The position numbers were made by a program, and so were the translations under genes. A stretch of 64,000 bases of DNA from NCBI GenBank assembly GCA_019358875.1, contig JAHHIF010000003.1, positions 1 through 64,000 of the forward strand, in the 5' to 3' direction. Every line of letters starts with the position of its first letter. Position 1 is the first letter of the stretch. The DNA comes from Symplocastrum torsivum CPER-KK1 (lineage in GTDB: Bacteria; Cyanobacteriota; Cyanobacteriia; Cyanobacteriales; Coleofasciculaceae). Under the pieces are notes generated by a model. That model searched no databases and was not told the DNA's origin. It worked only from the letters and a program-made list of their open reading frames with translations. This document shows positions 7,731-16,199 of this stretch, piece after piece.

Positions 7731-9476
7731 TCATTTTATACCCGACTGGACACGCCAGAGACTCGAATAAATCCCTTGATGTTCCAGCAGTTCTTCATGT
7801 CGCCCTTGCTCGATTAATTTCCCGTACTCCATAACGTAGATACAATCAGCATTGCGGACAGTGGAGAGACGATGCGCGATCGCAATTGTCGTCCGGTTTG
7901 CGGTAATCTTCTCTAGCGATCGCTGAATTGCCGCTTCTGTCTCGTTATCGACAGCAGAGGTTGCTTCATCGAGAATCAGAACCGGGGGATTCTTTAAAAT
8001 AGCGCGTGCGATCGCAATCCGCTGCTGTTGTCCTCCCGATAATTTCTGCCCCCGTTCCCCAACCAGTGTGTCATAGCCTTGAGGTAGTTTGCTGATAAAG
8101 TCATGAGCTTCGGCAATTTCAGCCGCCGCTATTACCTCGGCTGGGGTAGCATCAAACGTGCCGTAGGCGATATTCTCCCGCACTGTGCCATGAAATAAGA
8201 ACACATCCTGACTCACTAGCCCAATTGCTCGACGCAAATCCCTCAACTGCAACTTTTGCAATTCAATGCCATCAAGGGTGATTGATCCCGATTGCACTTC
8301 ATACAACCGCAACAGTAGTTTTACTAACGTACTCTTACCAGAACCTGTAGAACCGACAATGGCGATTGTTTTACCTGCGGGGATGTGAAGCGAAAGATTT
8401 TGAATAACTGGATGGCGATCGCGGTAAGTGAAGGTAACATTGTTTAGCACCAACTCACCCCGCACCTGCTCAACTGGCAATGGGATGTCGCCTGAGTGCA
8501 TTTCTATCGGAGTATCCAGCAGATTCATCACCCGTGTTGTCGAAGCCATCGCCCGTTGATACTGATCGAGTGTTTCTCCCAATCGCGTCAACGGCCAAAG
8601 TAAGCGCTGCGTCAGGAACACCAACACACTGTAAGTTCCTACTGCCATCCTCCCAGCAACAACATCCATCCCGCCATAAAGCAGAATTCCTGAAAAGCCA
8701 AACAAGATGATCATCCGGATTAAGGGGATGAATGCCGCCGAAAGTGCGATCGCACGTCTGTTACTTTGTCGATAGGCTTGACTTTCTCGTTCAATCCGCC
8801 CTATCTCATACTCTTCGGCTGTAAAGCTTTTAATCGTCGTGATGCCTGTAAGATTATTCGCTAACTGTCCATTAATCAAACTCACCTTTTCCCTAACCTC
8901 TGCATAACGGGGCGCAAGGCGACGCTGAAAGGCAACTGAACCCCAGAGAATAAAGGGGATTGGCAAAATAGTCATCCAAGCAACACTAGGAGCAAGAATC
9001 GCAAAGGCAGTGCCAATAACGATAGAAGTCGTCGTTACTTGAATGATGTCATTCGCTCCCACATCCAAGAAACGCTCCAATTGATTAATGTCATCACTCA
9101 AAATCGACATTAACCCCCCAGTACTCCTGTCCTCAAAATAAGCGAGTTCTAGGGATTGCAAATGCTCATAAGCATCTAAGCGTAAGTCATGTTCAATTAA
9201 TTGCGACAAATTACGCCATAGTGTTGCATAAGCATATTCAAAAACGGACTCTAGCCCCCAAATGATGATGCTTAGAACCGTGAGTATTAAGAGTTGCCCG
9301 AAGACATCTTTGACTCCCCACTGTGCAATGAGTGAATCCTCTTTCTTGATTACTACATCCACCGCTGCACCAATTAAAGCGGGGGGTGCTAAGTCAAAGA
9401 TTTTATTGAGAATGGAACACGCGATCGCCTGCCAGATTTGGGTGCGATAGTTGTGCCCGTAATTAATCAGACGCAT
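7731..9476 (-). CDS. ABC exporter, fused membrane and ATPase domains (MsbA/multidrug type)
   Basis: A type IV ABC half-transporter: a six-helix membrane domain in the first 310 residues, then an ATPase with Walker [10 protein letters not shown] near residue 373, signature LSGGQQQR near 479 and Walker [13 protein letters not shown] near 497. It would act as a homodimer in the inner membrane exporting lipids or drugs; the substrate is unknown. The frame is open to 9680, but the extra N-terminus ([14 protein letters not shown]...) translates a heptamer repeat tract and looks non-native. The ATG at 9476 ([16 protein letters not shown]) gives a normal length of 581. An ATG at 9632 is another option. 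Confidence 0.85.
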   Translation of the reverse strand: MRLINYGHNYRTQIWQAIACSILNKIFDLAPPALIGAAVDVVIKKEDSLIAQWGVKDVFGQLLILTVLSIIIWGLESVFEYAYATLWRNLSQLIEHDLRLDAYEHLQSLELAYFEDRSTGGLMSILSDDINQLERFLDVGANDIIQVTTTSIVIGTAFAILAPSVAWMTILPIPFILWGSVAFQRRLAPRYAEVREKVSLINGQLANNLTGITTIKSFTAEEYEIGRIERESQAYRQSNRRAIALSAAFIPLIRMIILFGFSGILLYGGMDVVAGRMAVGTYSVLVFLTQRLLWPLTRLGETLDQYQRAMASTTRVMNLLDTPIEMHSGDIPLPVEQVRGELVLNNVTFTYRDRHPVIQNLSLHIPAGKTIAIVGSTGSGKSTLVKLLLRLYEVQSGSITLDGIELQKLQLRDLRRAIGLVSQDVFLFHGTVRENIAYGTFDATPAEVIAAAEIAEAHDFISKLPQGYDTLVGERGQKLSGGQQQRIAIARAILKNPPVLILDEATSAVDNETEAAIQRSLEKITANRTTIAIAHRLSTVRNADCIYVMEYGKLIEQGRHEELLEHQGIYSSLWRVQSGIK

Positions 9477-9644
9477 CAGGGGAGGCCCTGATTTTGATAG
9501 GTGCTTCCTGGTTCTAAGACGATGTGATTGTTTGATTGTCTTCGCCGCTCGTTTATAGCGGTTCTCAGTTGCAGGGAATATAGTAACCGCAGTGGCGAAA
9601 CCAGGTGAGAATATCTTGAGGAGCGAACGCATTAATCGCTGCCC

Positions 9645-9674
9645 AATTCCCAATTCCCAATTCCCAATTCCCAA
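9645..9674. repeat. Heptamer tandem repeat (CCCAATT)
   Basis: The unit cccaatt occurs four times in a row between the ABC exporter and the Nudix regulator. It is a short tandemly repeated repetitive sequence of the kind widespread in filamentous cyanobacteria. It lies inside the longest possible reading frame of the exporter, encoding [10 protein letters not shown], which argues against using the upstream start. Confidence 0.8.
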
Positions 9675-9693
9675 TCTCACATAAACGAGTTCG

Positions 9694-10428
9694 TTAAATA
9701 AATACGAGTGGCTTATCCTTTAAGGGAGCAAATGCCTCAGCATCAAAACGGTACAAACTGGCAGGACGCCCTGCGCCTCGTGATACCTTAAGCCCCGTAT
9801 CAGATAGAAAACCGAGCTTCAATAGACGAGTCCGGAAGTTGGAATAGTCTGAGAAGTTTTCTCCTAAAACAGTAGTGTAAAGCTGATAGAGGTCGCTGAG
9901 GGTGAAGAGTTCTGGTAGTACGTCGAAGGCAACAGGGCTATATTCCAACTTGTTGCGGAGACGCCGATAGCCATATTCCAGAATTTGATTATGGTCGAAG
10001 GCAAGCTTTGGTAACTGCTCAATTGGATACCAAGCAATACCACTAACACCATCGGCAATCAGTTCTGCTTCCTCGAACCGTACCAACGCAAAGTAACTGA
10101 CAGATAAATAACGCACACCAAAACTGGTAGGCGATTCTCGTGGGTCACGACATGGCCCGCCAAAGGTGTACAGTTGCTCCAGGTATAAGTTGTTCACCCG
10201 GATTTTTTCTGCAAGAATCCGATGCGCGGCATCTTCTAAGGATTCTCCCTTACGGACTAATGTCCCTGGCAGACTCCACTGACTAAAGAACGGTTCATCC
10301 TGACGCATCACCAACAGCACCAGCAGTCGGTTTTGCTGGGTATCGACGGAAAAGATTACGTTATCAACTCCAACTTTAAAGTCGGCTAGTGCTTGCTTTT
10401 TTACCTGCTTGGTGCCGCGTCCTGGCAT
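9694..10428 (-). CDS. nrtR: NrtR-like Nudix-domain transcriptional regulator of NAD metabolism
   Basis: Residues about 18-150 form a Nudix fold and residues about 160-240 a winged-helix domain ([35 protein letters not shown]...[13 protein letters not shown]). That is the layout of NrtR, which binds ADP-ribose or related NAD metabolites and represses NAD salvage genes. The Nudix box [22 protein letters not shown] has lost catalytic acids (RE becomes RI, EE becomes EK), as expected of a sensor rather than an enzyme. It overlaps the end of nadD by 28 bases and lies downstream of pncB, so its targets are probably its own operon. The alternative is a simple Nudix hydrolase, made unlikely by the C-terminal domain and the neighbours. 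Confidence 0.8.
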   Translation of the reverse strand: MPGRGTKQVKKQALADFKVGVDNVIFSVDTQQNRLLVLLVMRQDEPFFSQWSLPGTLVRKGESLEDAAHRILAEKIRVNNLYLEQLYTFGGPCRDPRESPTSFGVRYLSVSYFALVRFEEAELIADGVSGIAWYPIEQLPKLAFDHNQILEYGYRRLRNKLEYSPVAFDVLPELFTLSDLYQLYTTVLGENFSDYSNFRTRLLKLGFLSDTGLKVSRGAGRPASLYRFDAEAFAPLKDKPLVFI

Positions 10429-10991
10429 GCGTACAATTGCTCTTTGTGGATGTAGTCCTCAACGGGAGGTGTCAAAACTTCTGGATCACCCTTCTCACGA
10501 TACGCTGTAGAAGAAACGGCTGGTGCTTGAAGATCAGCGATCGCAACTTCTGCTCCTAACTTCCTCAACTCTTCTATACCCCCCTCGTCTATTTCATAGC
10601 CTGGACGTGGCACTACTAGCAACTTCACTTGCTGTAACAGCTTTTCAATTTGATACCAGCGTGGCATTTGGCTCACTAAGTCAGCACCAATTACTAAGGT
10701 GAAGTCTACTTGTGTTCCCCAATGCTGACGGGCTTTTTCAACAGTTTCCAACGTCCTCGGACTGCTGAGGGCTTGGTAGAGACTAATGTTCCGTCGAGGC
10801 GGTGAAATATCCTCAATCAGTAACCGTAACATTGTTGACCGATGTTCTAACGGTGTCTGGTGAGTCTTAAACGGATTATCCGATGCCCAAACCGCTACAT
10901 GATCATAGTGATAGGATAACCAGTTGAGAATGGCTTGATGAGCTGAAGTTGGTGGATCAGCGCTGGTACCAAATAACGCAATGTTGACCAT
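10401..10991 (-). CDS. nadD: Nicotinate-nucleotide adenylyltransferase
   Basis: The N-terminal [18 protein letters not shown] is the nucleotidyltransferase motif (GxFxPxHxGH type, with TSAH for HxGH). The late VSSTAYRE corresponds to the ISSTxxR motif. It transfers AMP from ATP to nicotinate mononucleotide, giving deamido-NAD, the step after PncB. The length of 196 residues is normal. The stop lies inside the nrtR start region, suggesting translational coupling. The DNA directly upstream of the ATG is a TTGTTGG heptamer repeat, so no Shine-Dalgarno sequence can be seen. Confidence 0.85.
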   Translation of the reverse strand: MVNIALFGTSADPPTSAHQAILNWLSYHYDHVAVWASDNPFKTHQTPLEHRSTMLRLLIEDISPPRRNISLYQALSSPRTLETVEKARQHWGTQVDFTLVIGADLVSQMPRWYQIEKLLQQVKLLVVPRPGYEIDEGGIEELRKLGAEVAIADLQAPAVSSTAYREKGDPEVLTPPVEDYIHKEQLYACQDAAPSR

Positions 10992-11022
10992 GTTGGTTGT
11001 TCGTTGTTGGTTGTTGGTTGTT
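10992..11022. repeat. Heptamer tandem repeat (TTGTTGG type) abutting the nadD start
   Basis: About four units of ttgttgg/ttggttg, one imperfect, fill the 31 bases directly before the nadD ATG. The repeat occupies the place where a ribosome binding site would be. Confidence 0.7.
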
Positions 11023-11029
11023 AGTGGAA

Positions 11030-11056
11030 TTGAAGGCTGAAAGTTCTAGCCTTCAA
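11030..11056 (-). terminator. Hairpin overlapping the pncB stop codon
   Basis: TTGAAGGCT at 11030-11038 is perfectly complementary to AGCCTTCAA at 11048-11056 with a 9-base loop, and the pncB stop (11053-11055) lies inside one arm. On the minus strand the stem is followed by TTCCACT, not a T-run, so it would at most reduce transcription from pncB into nadD, or protect the mRNA end. Confidence 0.45.
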
Positions 11057-12486
11057 CGTTTTGAGGAGGCTTCGAGCTTATGTCTTTGCTGCGTAGCTTG
11101 CGTTAGCTGTTGTAGGGGATCAGAAATTTCTACTGGGAGTGGGGTTGGGTTATTGAGTTGGCGGGTTGACTCGGAGAGACTTGCAACGCTTGCTGCTGTG
11201 CGTTTTTTGATGTCTTCCAAGGCTTCTGGGCGCTGTAGCCGTTGACCTTGTTTCATCACAAGTTGTAGTAGGGGTTGTTCCGAATCTAAGGGTGATTCAG
11301 AGGCTAAGCTCAATCGGTCTTTAGTGAATTTCCCTTCTATCGTTTGGCGATAGATTTGCTTGCGTCCAGGATACGTGGCTTTATTACTTGCCTGCTTCAT
11401 CGTGGGAATGCCATCAATTTCAACAAGCTTGTAGATTCCATTCACAGGTGTTCCAGTAACTAGCCGTGTTCCCAATCCGTATCCATCAATGCACGCCCCA
11501 GCACTCTTGAGTCTGGCAATTTCATGCTCATCCAAATCACCACTAGCAAAGATGGTGGCATCCGGGAGGAGCGATCGCACTTTTTGAGACAACGCTACTA
11601 AATCCCCTGAATCCAAACGCACACCTGTCACTTGGATTTCTCCAGCATTTACCCGTTTTGCCAAACCCTCTGCTGCACTGAGAGTATCGTAGGTATCAAT
11701 TAACAGAGGAGAATTCGGAAAATAGCGATAGAAGGCAGTAAAGGCATCTTGCTCACTTCCAGATACGGCTGCGATCGCCATTACCAAAGCGTGAGCCATC
11801 GTCCCTGTGGGTTTCCGCCCCAACTTCAGCGCTGCTAGTACATTTGATGTTGCATCCAATCCCGCCGCCATAGATGCCCGTGCTGCCCAAAGCGAAGCTT
11901 GGGGACTAAATGCCCGCCTTGTACCAAACTCCAGTAATGTAGCCTTGTCTCCTGCCACATCCCGCATCCGTGCCGCCCGTGTCGCCACCAACGTTTGGTA
12001 GTTAATCGTATTTAAAAGATAAGTCTCTACTAACTGCGCTTGCCAAAGTGGAGCCTCTACCCGCAGAAATGGCTCATTGGCAAAAATTGCCGTTCCTTCT
12101 GGCACTGCCCAAAGGCCACCCGTAAACCGCCCATTGGTCAGGATTTCCCAGAATTGTGCTGGCGCATCCTCAAAAATTCCCGTCGCTTGCAAAGCCTCTA
12201 TCCCTGCTGGAGTAAAGCGAAACTTTTCTAGGTAATCGAGTACCTGTGCCAGCCCCATCGCAATCAGGTAGCCAAAGTTATTGGGTAAATGGCGCACAAA
12301 TAGTTCAAAAGAGGCTGGTTGTTGTGCCAAGCCCTCGCCTGCATAACACGCCGCCATCGTTAGCTGATAAAGGTCAGTCAAGAGGCTATAGTCTTCGGCA
12401 CCTAGTGATAGTTCCTGGTCTTCAAGTTTCATTGTTAGGGCAGGATTGTCCAAGTGCAGGTAGTCTCTATCGGGAAGAGTTTTCAT
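11053..12486 (-). CDS. pncB: Nicotinate phosphoribosyltransferase
   Basis: The sequence has the family hallmarks: DLYQLTMAACYAGEG near the start, FELFVRHLPNNFGYLIAMG, LEFGTRRAFSPQASLWAARAS, the GTMAHALVMA block with the conserved His, and LDSGDLVALSQKVR. It makes nicotinate mononucleotide from nicotinate and PRPP with ATP hydrolysis, the first step of NAD salvage. A second in-frame ATG at 12432 (MKLEDQELSLGAEDYSLL) also fits; neither has a strong ribosome binding site. It is the first gene of the pncB-nadD-nrtR run. Confidence 0.88.
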   Translation of the reverse strand: MKTLPDRDYLHLDNPALTMKLEDQELSLGAEDYSLLTDLYQLTMAACYAGEGLAQQPASFELFVRHLPNNFGYLIAMGLAQVLDYLEKFRFTPAGIEALQATGIFEDAPAQFWEILTNGRFTGGLWAVPEGTAIFANEPFLRVEAPLWQAQLVETYLLNTINYQTLVATRAARMRDVAGDKATLLEFGTRRAFSPQASLWAARASMAAGLDATSNVLAALKLGRKPTGTMAHALVMAIAAVSGSEQDAFTAFYRYFPNSPLLIDTYDTLSAAEGLAKRVNAGEIQVTGVRLDSGDLVALSQKVRSLLPDATIFASGDLDEHEIARLKSAGACIDGYGLGTRLVTGTPVNGIYKLVEIDGIPTMKQASNKATYPGRKQIYRQTIEGKFTKDRLSLASESPLDSEQPLLQLVMKQGQRLQRPEALEDIKKRTAASVASLSESTRQLNNPTPLPVEISDPLQQLTQATQQRHKLEASSKR

Positions 12487-12505
12487 TGCCCAGTTAGGGT
12501 TGGGG

Positions 12506-12534
12506 TTTATTGTCCTAAATTATAGTAGTAAATA
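12506..12534. promoter_or_regulatory. Candidate NrtR operator upstream of pncB (weak)
   Basis: An imperfect dyad, TTTATTGTC and AGTAGTAAA separated by about 10 bases, lies 20-48 bases upstream of the pncB start. Five of nine positions of the half-sites match strictly and the others are transitions. NrtR proteins bind dyads of about this size in front of NAD salvage genes. I have no cyanobacterial consensus to compare with, so this is a guess from position and symmetry. Confidence 0.2.
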
Positions 12535-13185
12535 CCAAAATTAACTTCTCTCAACTAACGACTAAACACACTTTCTCCTGAGTCTCCCTCTAGGTAAGGA
12601 GTGAGAGAAAAAGGGTTATGTCGTCAACTTGATCTATAACTACTCCAGAATCATCGGTTCTAGCTTGATAGGGAAGAATCAAAGATAGTTGGTCAACTCA
12701 TTAAGAATTTATGCCTACTTTCACATATTGTATAAAGTTCTTAATAGTAATTTTACCTAAAAAGACGTGACGCTTAGGACAAGAGTAGCAGAACTTGGTA
12801 TCGGCTTTTGTATGAAGGGTACTCTTAGGGAAATACGACGTAGGGAGAGGAGATTGTGATAACTTACTGGGTGTGCGATCGCGTTAGCCCAGTCGATTGT
12901 TCGCTGACTCATGAGGTTTGACACCAGTTCGCGATGTAATATGCCCAGACACTGGCTCGATACTAAAATCTTTGTAGAAGATAAAGTAGGTTTAAAATAC
13001 TTTGTTAGTTTGAAGAATAATCTTAGTCTTGACTCAATTCCCAAAGAAGTATTGCAAACATAATCAAACAAATATTGCAATTCACCGCAAACCATCTAGA
13101 TTTACTCATAATTAAAGTACAGCCGAATAGAATTACATTCGTCTAGATTTAGAAGCTCACTCGAACTTATCAGGAGAGTAGTTTT
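12535..13185. other. Gene-poor spacer upstream of pncB and of the small gene at 13186
   Basis: About 650 AT-rich bases hold no convincing gene. Two minus-strand open frames here and just beyond (12757-13095 and 13102-13401) lack ribosome binding sites and recognisable motifs; the second runs antisense to the small gene at 13186. The spacer must carry the pncB promoter on one side and that of the small gene on the other. I can name no promoter boxes with confidence. Confidence 0.5.
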
Positions 13186-13338
13186 ATGAGTATCTACAAA
13201 GTCTTTGAAAGCATGGCTCAGTATATTTCTGAAGCTGTAGGCAGAATTTTTAGCCCGAATGATGATGCTTATCCAATTATTGGGGTACAACCCTTTAGCG
13301 GTGAGCCATTCCAGGAAGCGAAAAGAGCAGATTGGTAA
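13186..13338 (+). CDS. Small cyanobacterial protein of 50 residues, function unknown
   Basis: An ATG with a textbook AGGAGAG seven bases upstream (13172-13178) opens a 50-codon frame starting MSIYKVFESMAQYISEAVGR. An amphipathic helix is likely over residues 3-22 (YKVFESMAQYISEAVGRIFS), followed by a polar segment with NDDAYPIIGVQPFSGEPF and an ending KRADW. The strong start signal, the helix-then-motif layout and a 9-bp hairpin about 100 bases downstream argue that it is real. I recall similar short cyanobacterial proteins ending in a GVQPF-x-G-x-PF motif, but no function. It has no membrane segment. Confidence 0.65.
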   Translation: MSIYKVFESMAQYISEAVGRIFSPNDDAYPIIGVQPFSGEPFQEAKRADW

Positions 13339-13442
13339 ATAGTCGATGAAAGAAGTGTAGAGCAAAACCGTCAGGTATAAGCAGTTCATTCTCGGCGGCA
13401 ACTGACTACTGGCGGTTTTCTTCTCATAGGTTAAAGCTTAAC

Positions 13443-13480
13443 AAGTCAGTGGGGAGAAAATAAATTTTCACTGACTTTTA
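13443..13480 (+). terminator. Hairpin downstream of the small gene
   Basis: AAGTCAGTG at 13443-13451 pairs perfectly with CACTGACTT at 13469-13477 and is followed by TTA. The loop contains a further short dyad (GAAAAT/ATTTTC). It is a plausible terminator for the 50-codon gene ending at 13338, although the tail is short. Confidence 0.5.
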
Positions 13481-13571
13481 CTTAGTATTTATCTATTTTC
13501 TGCTATATTCTCTGAACTAAGATTTTTCAATTGATACCCGATTTCTTAGGTACATTTACAAAGCCTAAAAC

Positions 13572-13592
13572 CCTAACTCAAAAAGAGTTAGG
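13572..13592. terminator. Perfect 8-bp hairpin in convergent spacer
   Basis: CCTAACTC, AAAAA, GAGTTAGG. The stem is perfect with a five-base loop. Nothing coding ends next to it. It may end transcription from either side of the spacer, or mark the 5' boundary of the structured segment that follows. Confidence 0.45.
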
Positions 13593-13620
13593 ATGTCAAG
13601 GATTTCAAAAATGACATGTC

Positions 13621-13750
13621 CAGACAGACTTCAATAGCGTCTACTACCTCTGACCGCTCTGATAGGGAGTTTAGTCCCCCGTTGGTAGTAACAAGGTGAA
13701 GGAAGCGATAAAAACTTCACACCGCTTTAGTCAGTCTTCTGTTTTTTTTT
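13621..13750 (+). ncRNA. Candidate structured RNA ending in a T-run
   Basis: Several nested helices are visible. CAGA/GACT at 13621-13630 pairs with AGTC/TCTG at 13733-13741, directly before nine Ts (13742-13750). TACTACC (13642-13648) pairs with GGTAGTA (13684-13690). GTGAAG (13696-13701) pairs with CTTCAC (13715-13720). A closing helix followed at once by a T-run is what a short independent RNA with its own terminator looks like. No open frame of note lies inside, and the neighbouring genes converge on this spacer without reaching it. The family and promoter are unknown. Confidence 0.4.
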
Positions 13751-13761
13751 ATTTGCACCGT

Positions 13762-13796
13762 CTGTACATCTGACATCGCTCTCCTTCGATGTACAG
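13762..13796. repeat. Inverted repeat with alternative pairing
   Basis: CTGTACATC at 13762-13770 pairs with GATGTACAG at 13788-13796. A second, competing hairpin ACATCG/CGATGT can form inside. It lies just after the T-run of the candidate RNA and could belong to a minus-strand terminator or to a separate regulatory structure. Confidence 0.45.
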
Positions 13797-13838
13797 CTAT
13801 GGGTCACTGCGGTATAACTCCCGTCCGGTACAACTGCT

Positions 13839-13857
13839 ATTCGTCTAGTAGACGAAT
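13839..13857. promoter_or_regulatory. 19-base palindrome ATTCGTCTA-G-TAGACGAAT
   Basis: Two perfect 9-base half-sites flank a central G. Size and symmetry fit a binding site of a dimeric regulator as well as a tiny hairpin. It lies within the 770-base convergent spacer, about 250 bases from the end of the minus-strand gene at 14107. Confidence 0.4.
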
Positions 13858-14106
13858 AACTCACCAAGTTAATCAGCTCATTCTACAGGCAGAAAGAATA
13901 ATAACTGGTTGTCATTCGATAGAAACAAGCCCGCTCCACTGACAAAAAGAATCATGCCATGAAATTAAGTGTTTAATTTTTAAAAGTTATAAAGCTTTTT
14001 ATGAGAAAAACAGAGCAATGAAAGGTGGCGTAACATTGCTCTGTTGAATATCCTAATGAACCTAATGAACCTTTGTACTTAAGCTTTTGTACTTAGGTTT
14101 TTCTAC

Positions 14107-14811
14107 TTAGGCTTTTACATACATGGGAACCTGACGCAGGCGATACTGTTGTTCATTAAACCGCTTTTGTTCAGGTGTTAAGAACTCATACTGAATTGGG
14201 GGACGCATATCCCACTGAACACCAGCAAAGACCAACAAGCTTGCTGCTATTACAATTCCGGTGGAAAGAAACTGCCAGCTACCTAGATAAGGGAGAACGG
14301 CAATGCCTAGAAGGTGAACAAGGCTAGCGAGGGTAAAAGCACGCGATCGCATTCCAATTCCTGTACAGATGTAGCCAATAGCACTCAACCCTAACCACAT
14401 TGGACATAGATTCATCAAGATTTGTCCCCAGCTTAGAAAGATACTAAGGTCTGTTAAGGCAACACCAGAAAGCATGAGGGCAACCCAACAGAAAAGTACC
14501 CACCTGAGTCCTTCTACCTTTACCCAAAAGTGAGTTAACACCACCATACCGACTGTTCCCAGTAAAGTGAGGACTGACCACAATCCAGCTTGGATAACCC
14601 AGCTAATTGGAGCGAATTGAGCTGTTACAAAGATCGCGGCACAAATCAAACCCCAAAGTACAAAAACCTGGTCAATCCGTGTATAAAACACGGAAATTAC
14701 GGTCTTCTGTCCAATTTTCATTTCAAGGCTTAACAGCCCTTGACGATCTTGAAAGTCTAGTGCTTCCTGCTTGCGGCGGATAATTGGCTCTACGGGATTG
14801 AAAAAAGTCAT
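14107..14811 (-). CDS. Conserved polytopic membrane protein, unknown function
   Basis: 234 residues. A soluble N-terminal stretch (about 1-45, NPVEPIIRRKQEALDFQDRQGLLSLEMKIGQK) precedes six likely membrane helices between about residues 48 and 205. A charged cytosolic tail with the sequence YEFLTPEQKRFNEQQYRLRQ follows. I do not recognise the family. The start ATG at 14811 is the only sensible one. It stands alone, with long spacers on both sides. Confidence 0.65.
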   Translation of the reverse strand: MTFFNPVEPIIRRKQEALDFQDRQGLLSLEMKIGQKTVISVFYTRIDQVFVLWGLICAAIFVTAQFAPISWVIQAGLWSVLTLLGTVGMVVLTHFWVKVEGLRWVLFCWVALMLSGVALTDLSIFLSWGQILMNLCPMWLGLSAIGYICTGIGMRSRAFTLASLVHLLGIAVLPYLGSWQFLSTGIVIAASLLVFAGVQWDMRPPIQYEFLTPEQKRFNEQQYRLRQVPMYVKA

Positions 14812-15421
14812 CAGGTCTCTATCGTTAGGAATTAAGTAAGGAATAAGTAGCTATAACCGAAGGTCTGTTTTTGTAAAATACCTTAACTTATCGTAACAAA
14901 AGAGTAAGAAAGATACTTAGTCTTAACAGACTTTTTCTCGTGATGTTGATTGGCACCCACTTATTTTGGGTTAGTTATTGTGACAAACTAGGAAAATTGT
15001 TCATTTATCACAAATACATAATTAATCCGAGGGCGTTTAACACTCGTAGCTTAAAGATAATGCGATCGCGGCTGTAAAACTTCCGCAAAATTGCCGAATA
15101 TAAAATTAAGTGCCTACGCTATTCTGCTGAGTTAACACTAAAGACAATAAACCGAGTCAGCCATAGCAAGAATTGCTGCCCATCGCCGCTGAAATTCATG
15201 CTCTGTTCACTCGTATGGAGAAAATCCTAGAGCCTAGATGTATGCCATGCTAACGACGGGAACACCACTACAAACACTGAGCTTCGCACACGAACATTGA
15301 ATGGAAGTCTCTCACCAACTTCCCAATCCCTATTCCCTATGCACTAATCTTCACTCCTCAAGGGTTGAGTTTCTTACAGACAATTGGTTAAAAAAGTCAG
15401 CCTGCAAACCCTAGCCGCGCT
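14812..15421. other. Non-coding spacer, 610 bases
   Basis: No reading frame with a ribosome binding site was found on either strand. It holds the promoter region of the membrane protein gene at 14107-14811 and the downstream region of the sigma factor gene. One HIP1 octamer is near 15062. I see no strong hairpin. Confidence 0.5.
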
Positions 15422-16039
15422 TTACACCATTGAATGATAAATTTTTCGGAGGTTCTTCTTTGCCCGACATCCTTTTTGTCGTAAGACTAGCTCGCTTTGA
15501 GCTTTCTCGCCTTCTTGAATTAAGCGATCGCGAATCTCCTTCCAAGACAAACCTTCAATCCCTTGTAAATATACAAGCTTGAAACCGCCTGGGTCAGATT
15601 TTTTAAGGGTTTCAAGGGACTTGAATAGTATTCTAAGGTTGCTGTCCATATCTCGCTCGGCGACTAAATAGTCTTCTATGGCTCTCAATGCCGGGACAAA
15701 TTCCACAAACTCAGGAGCGAGGAGCTGTTCTTTATTCTGTTTCCGGCTTATTTCTCGAATGATGTTGAAACAGGTTCCTTTTAGCCATGAGTGAGGGTTA
15801 CTAATAACTCCTCCAGAACGAATATATTCTCTCCCGCGTATATAGGCTTCGTTAAGGATGTCATAGGCTTCAAATCGAGAAGCCAGATGAAATTGCAAAA
15901 GAAATCTCTTGATTGTCGTGATTGTAGAATAGGAATGAGGATTGCCCTTACCTAATATCTCCTTGATTGCTGTATCTAACGAGTCTTCTGGTAAATCTTC
16001 TGGTGGGGGCGTAGACTTGATTGCCTCTGAGTTCGTCAT
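15422..16039 (-). CDS. Sigma-70 family (ECF-like) RNA polymerase sigma factor
   Basis: Residues about 50-105 (FLLQFHLASRFEAYDILNEAYIRGREYI...NPHSWLKGTCFNIIREISRKQ) look like sigma region 2. Residues about 140-200 (LETLKKSDPGGFKLVYLQGIEGLSWKEIRDRLI...RQKGCRAKKNLRKIYH) look like region 4 with its helix-turn-helix. The length of 205 and the lack of region 3 fit an ECF-type factor that redirects RNA polymerase. No anti-sigma gene is adjacent on the same strand. The divergent neighbour is a peptidoglycan-binding-domain protein 614 bases away. Which genes it controls cannot be read from here. Confidence 0.7.
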   Translation of the reverse strand: MTNSEAIKSTPPPEDLPEDSLDTAIKEILGKGNPHSYSTITTIKRFLLQFHLASRFEAYDILNEAYIRGREYIRSGGVISNPHSWLKGTCFNIIREISRKQNKEQLLAPEFVEFVPALRAIEDYLVAERDMDSNLRILFKSLETLKKSDPGGFKLVYLQGIEGLSWKEIRDRLIQEGEKAQSELVLRQKGCRAKKNLRKIYHSMV

Positions 16040-16178
16040 AAGTTATTCCATAAATCACCCTCAGAAACTAGTGAAACATCGATGCTCAATGTGACACCTC
16101 CATAGTGCCAGTTTCTTCTTAGTAGCCTACAAGCTTGATAGAGATAGACTTGGCACTTGCTGAATGTCCCCTCTGGGG

Positions 16179-16199
16179 TTGGGGGAGAAAGCCCCCCAA
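16179..16199. repeat. G-rich hairpin (TTGGGGG...CCCCCAA)
   Basis: TTGGGGG at 16179-16185 pairs with CCCCCAA ending at 16199, and a short T-run follows from 16206. It lies in the divergent region between the sigma factor gene and the gene at 16653, where no transcript should end. It is more likely a dispersed GC-rich repeat than a gene terminator. The rest of this 570-base spacer shows nothing I can name. Confidence 0.45.

Noticed and set aside
12757..13095. Minus-strand open frame of 112 codons
   Set aside because: No ribosome binding site, no recognisable motif, composition not protein-like; lies in a promoter spacer.
13102..13401. Minus-strand open frame of 99 codons
   Set aside because: Runs antisense to the better supported 50-codon gene at 13186-13338, which has a strong start signal.
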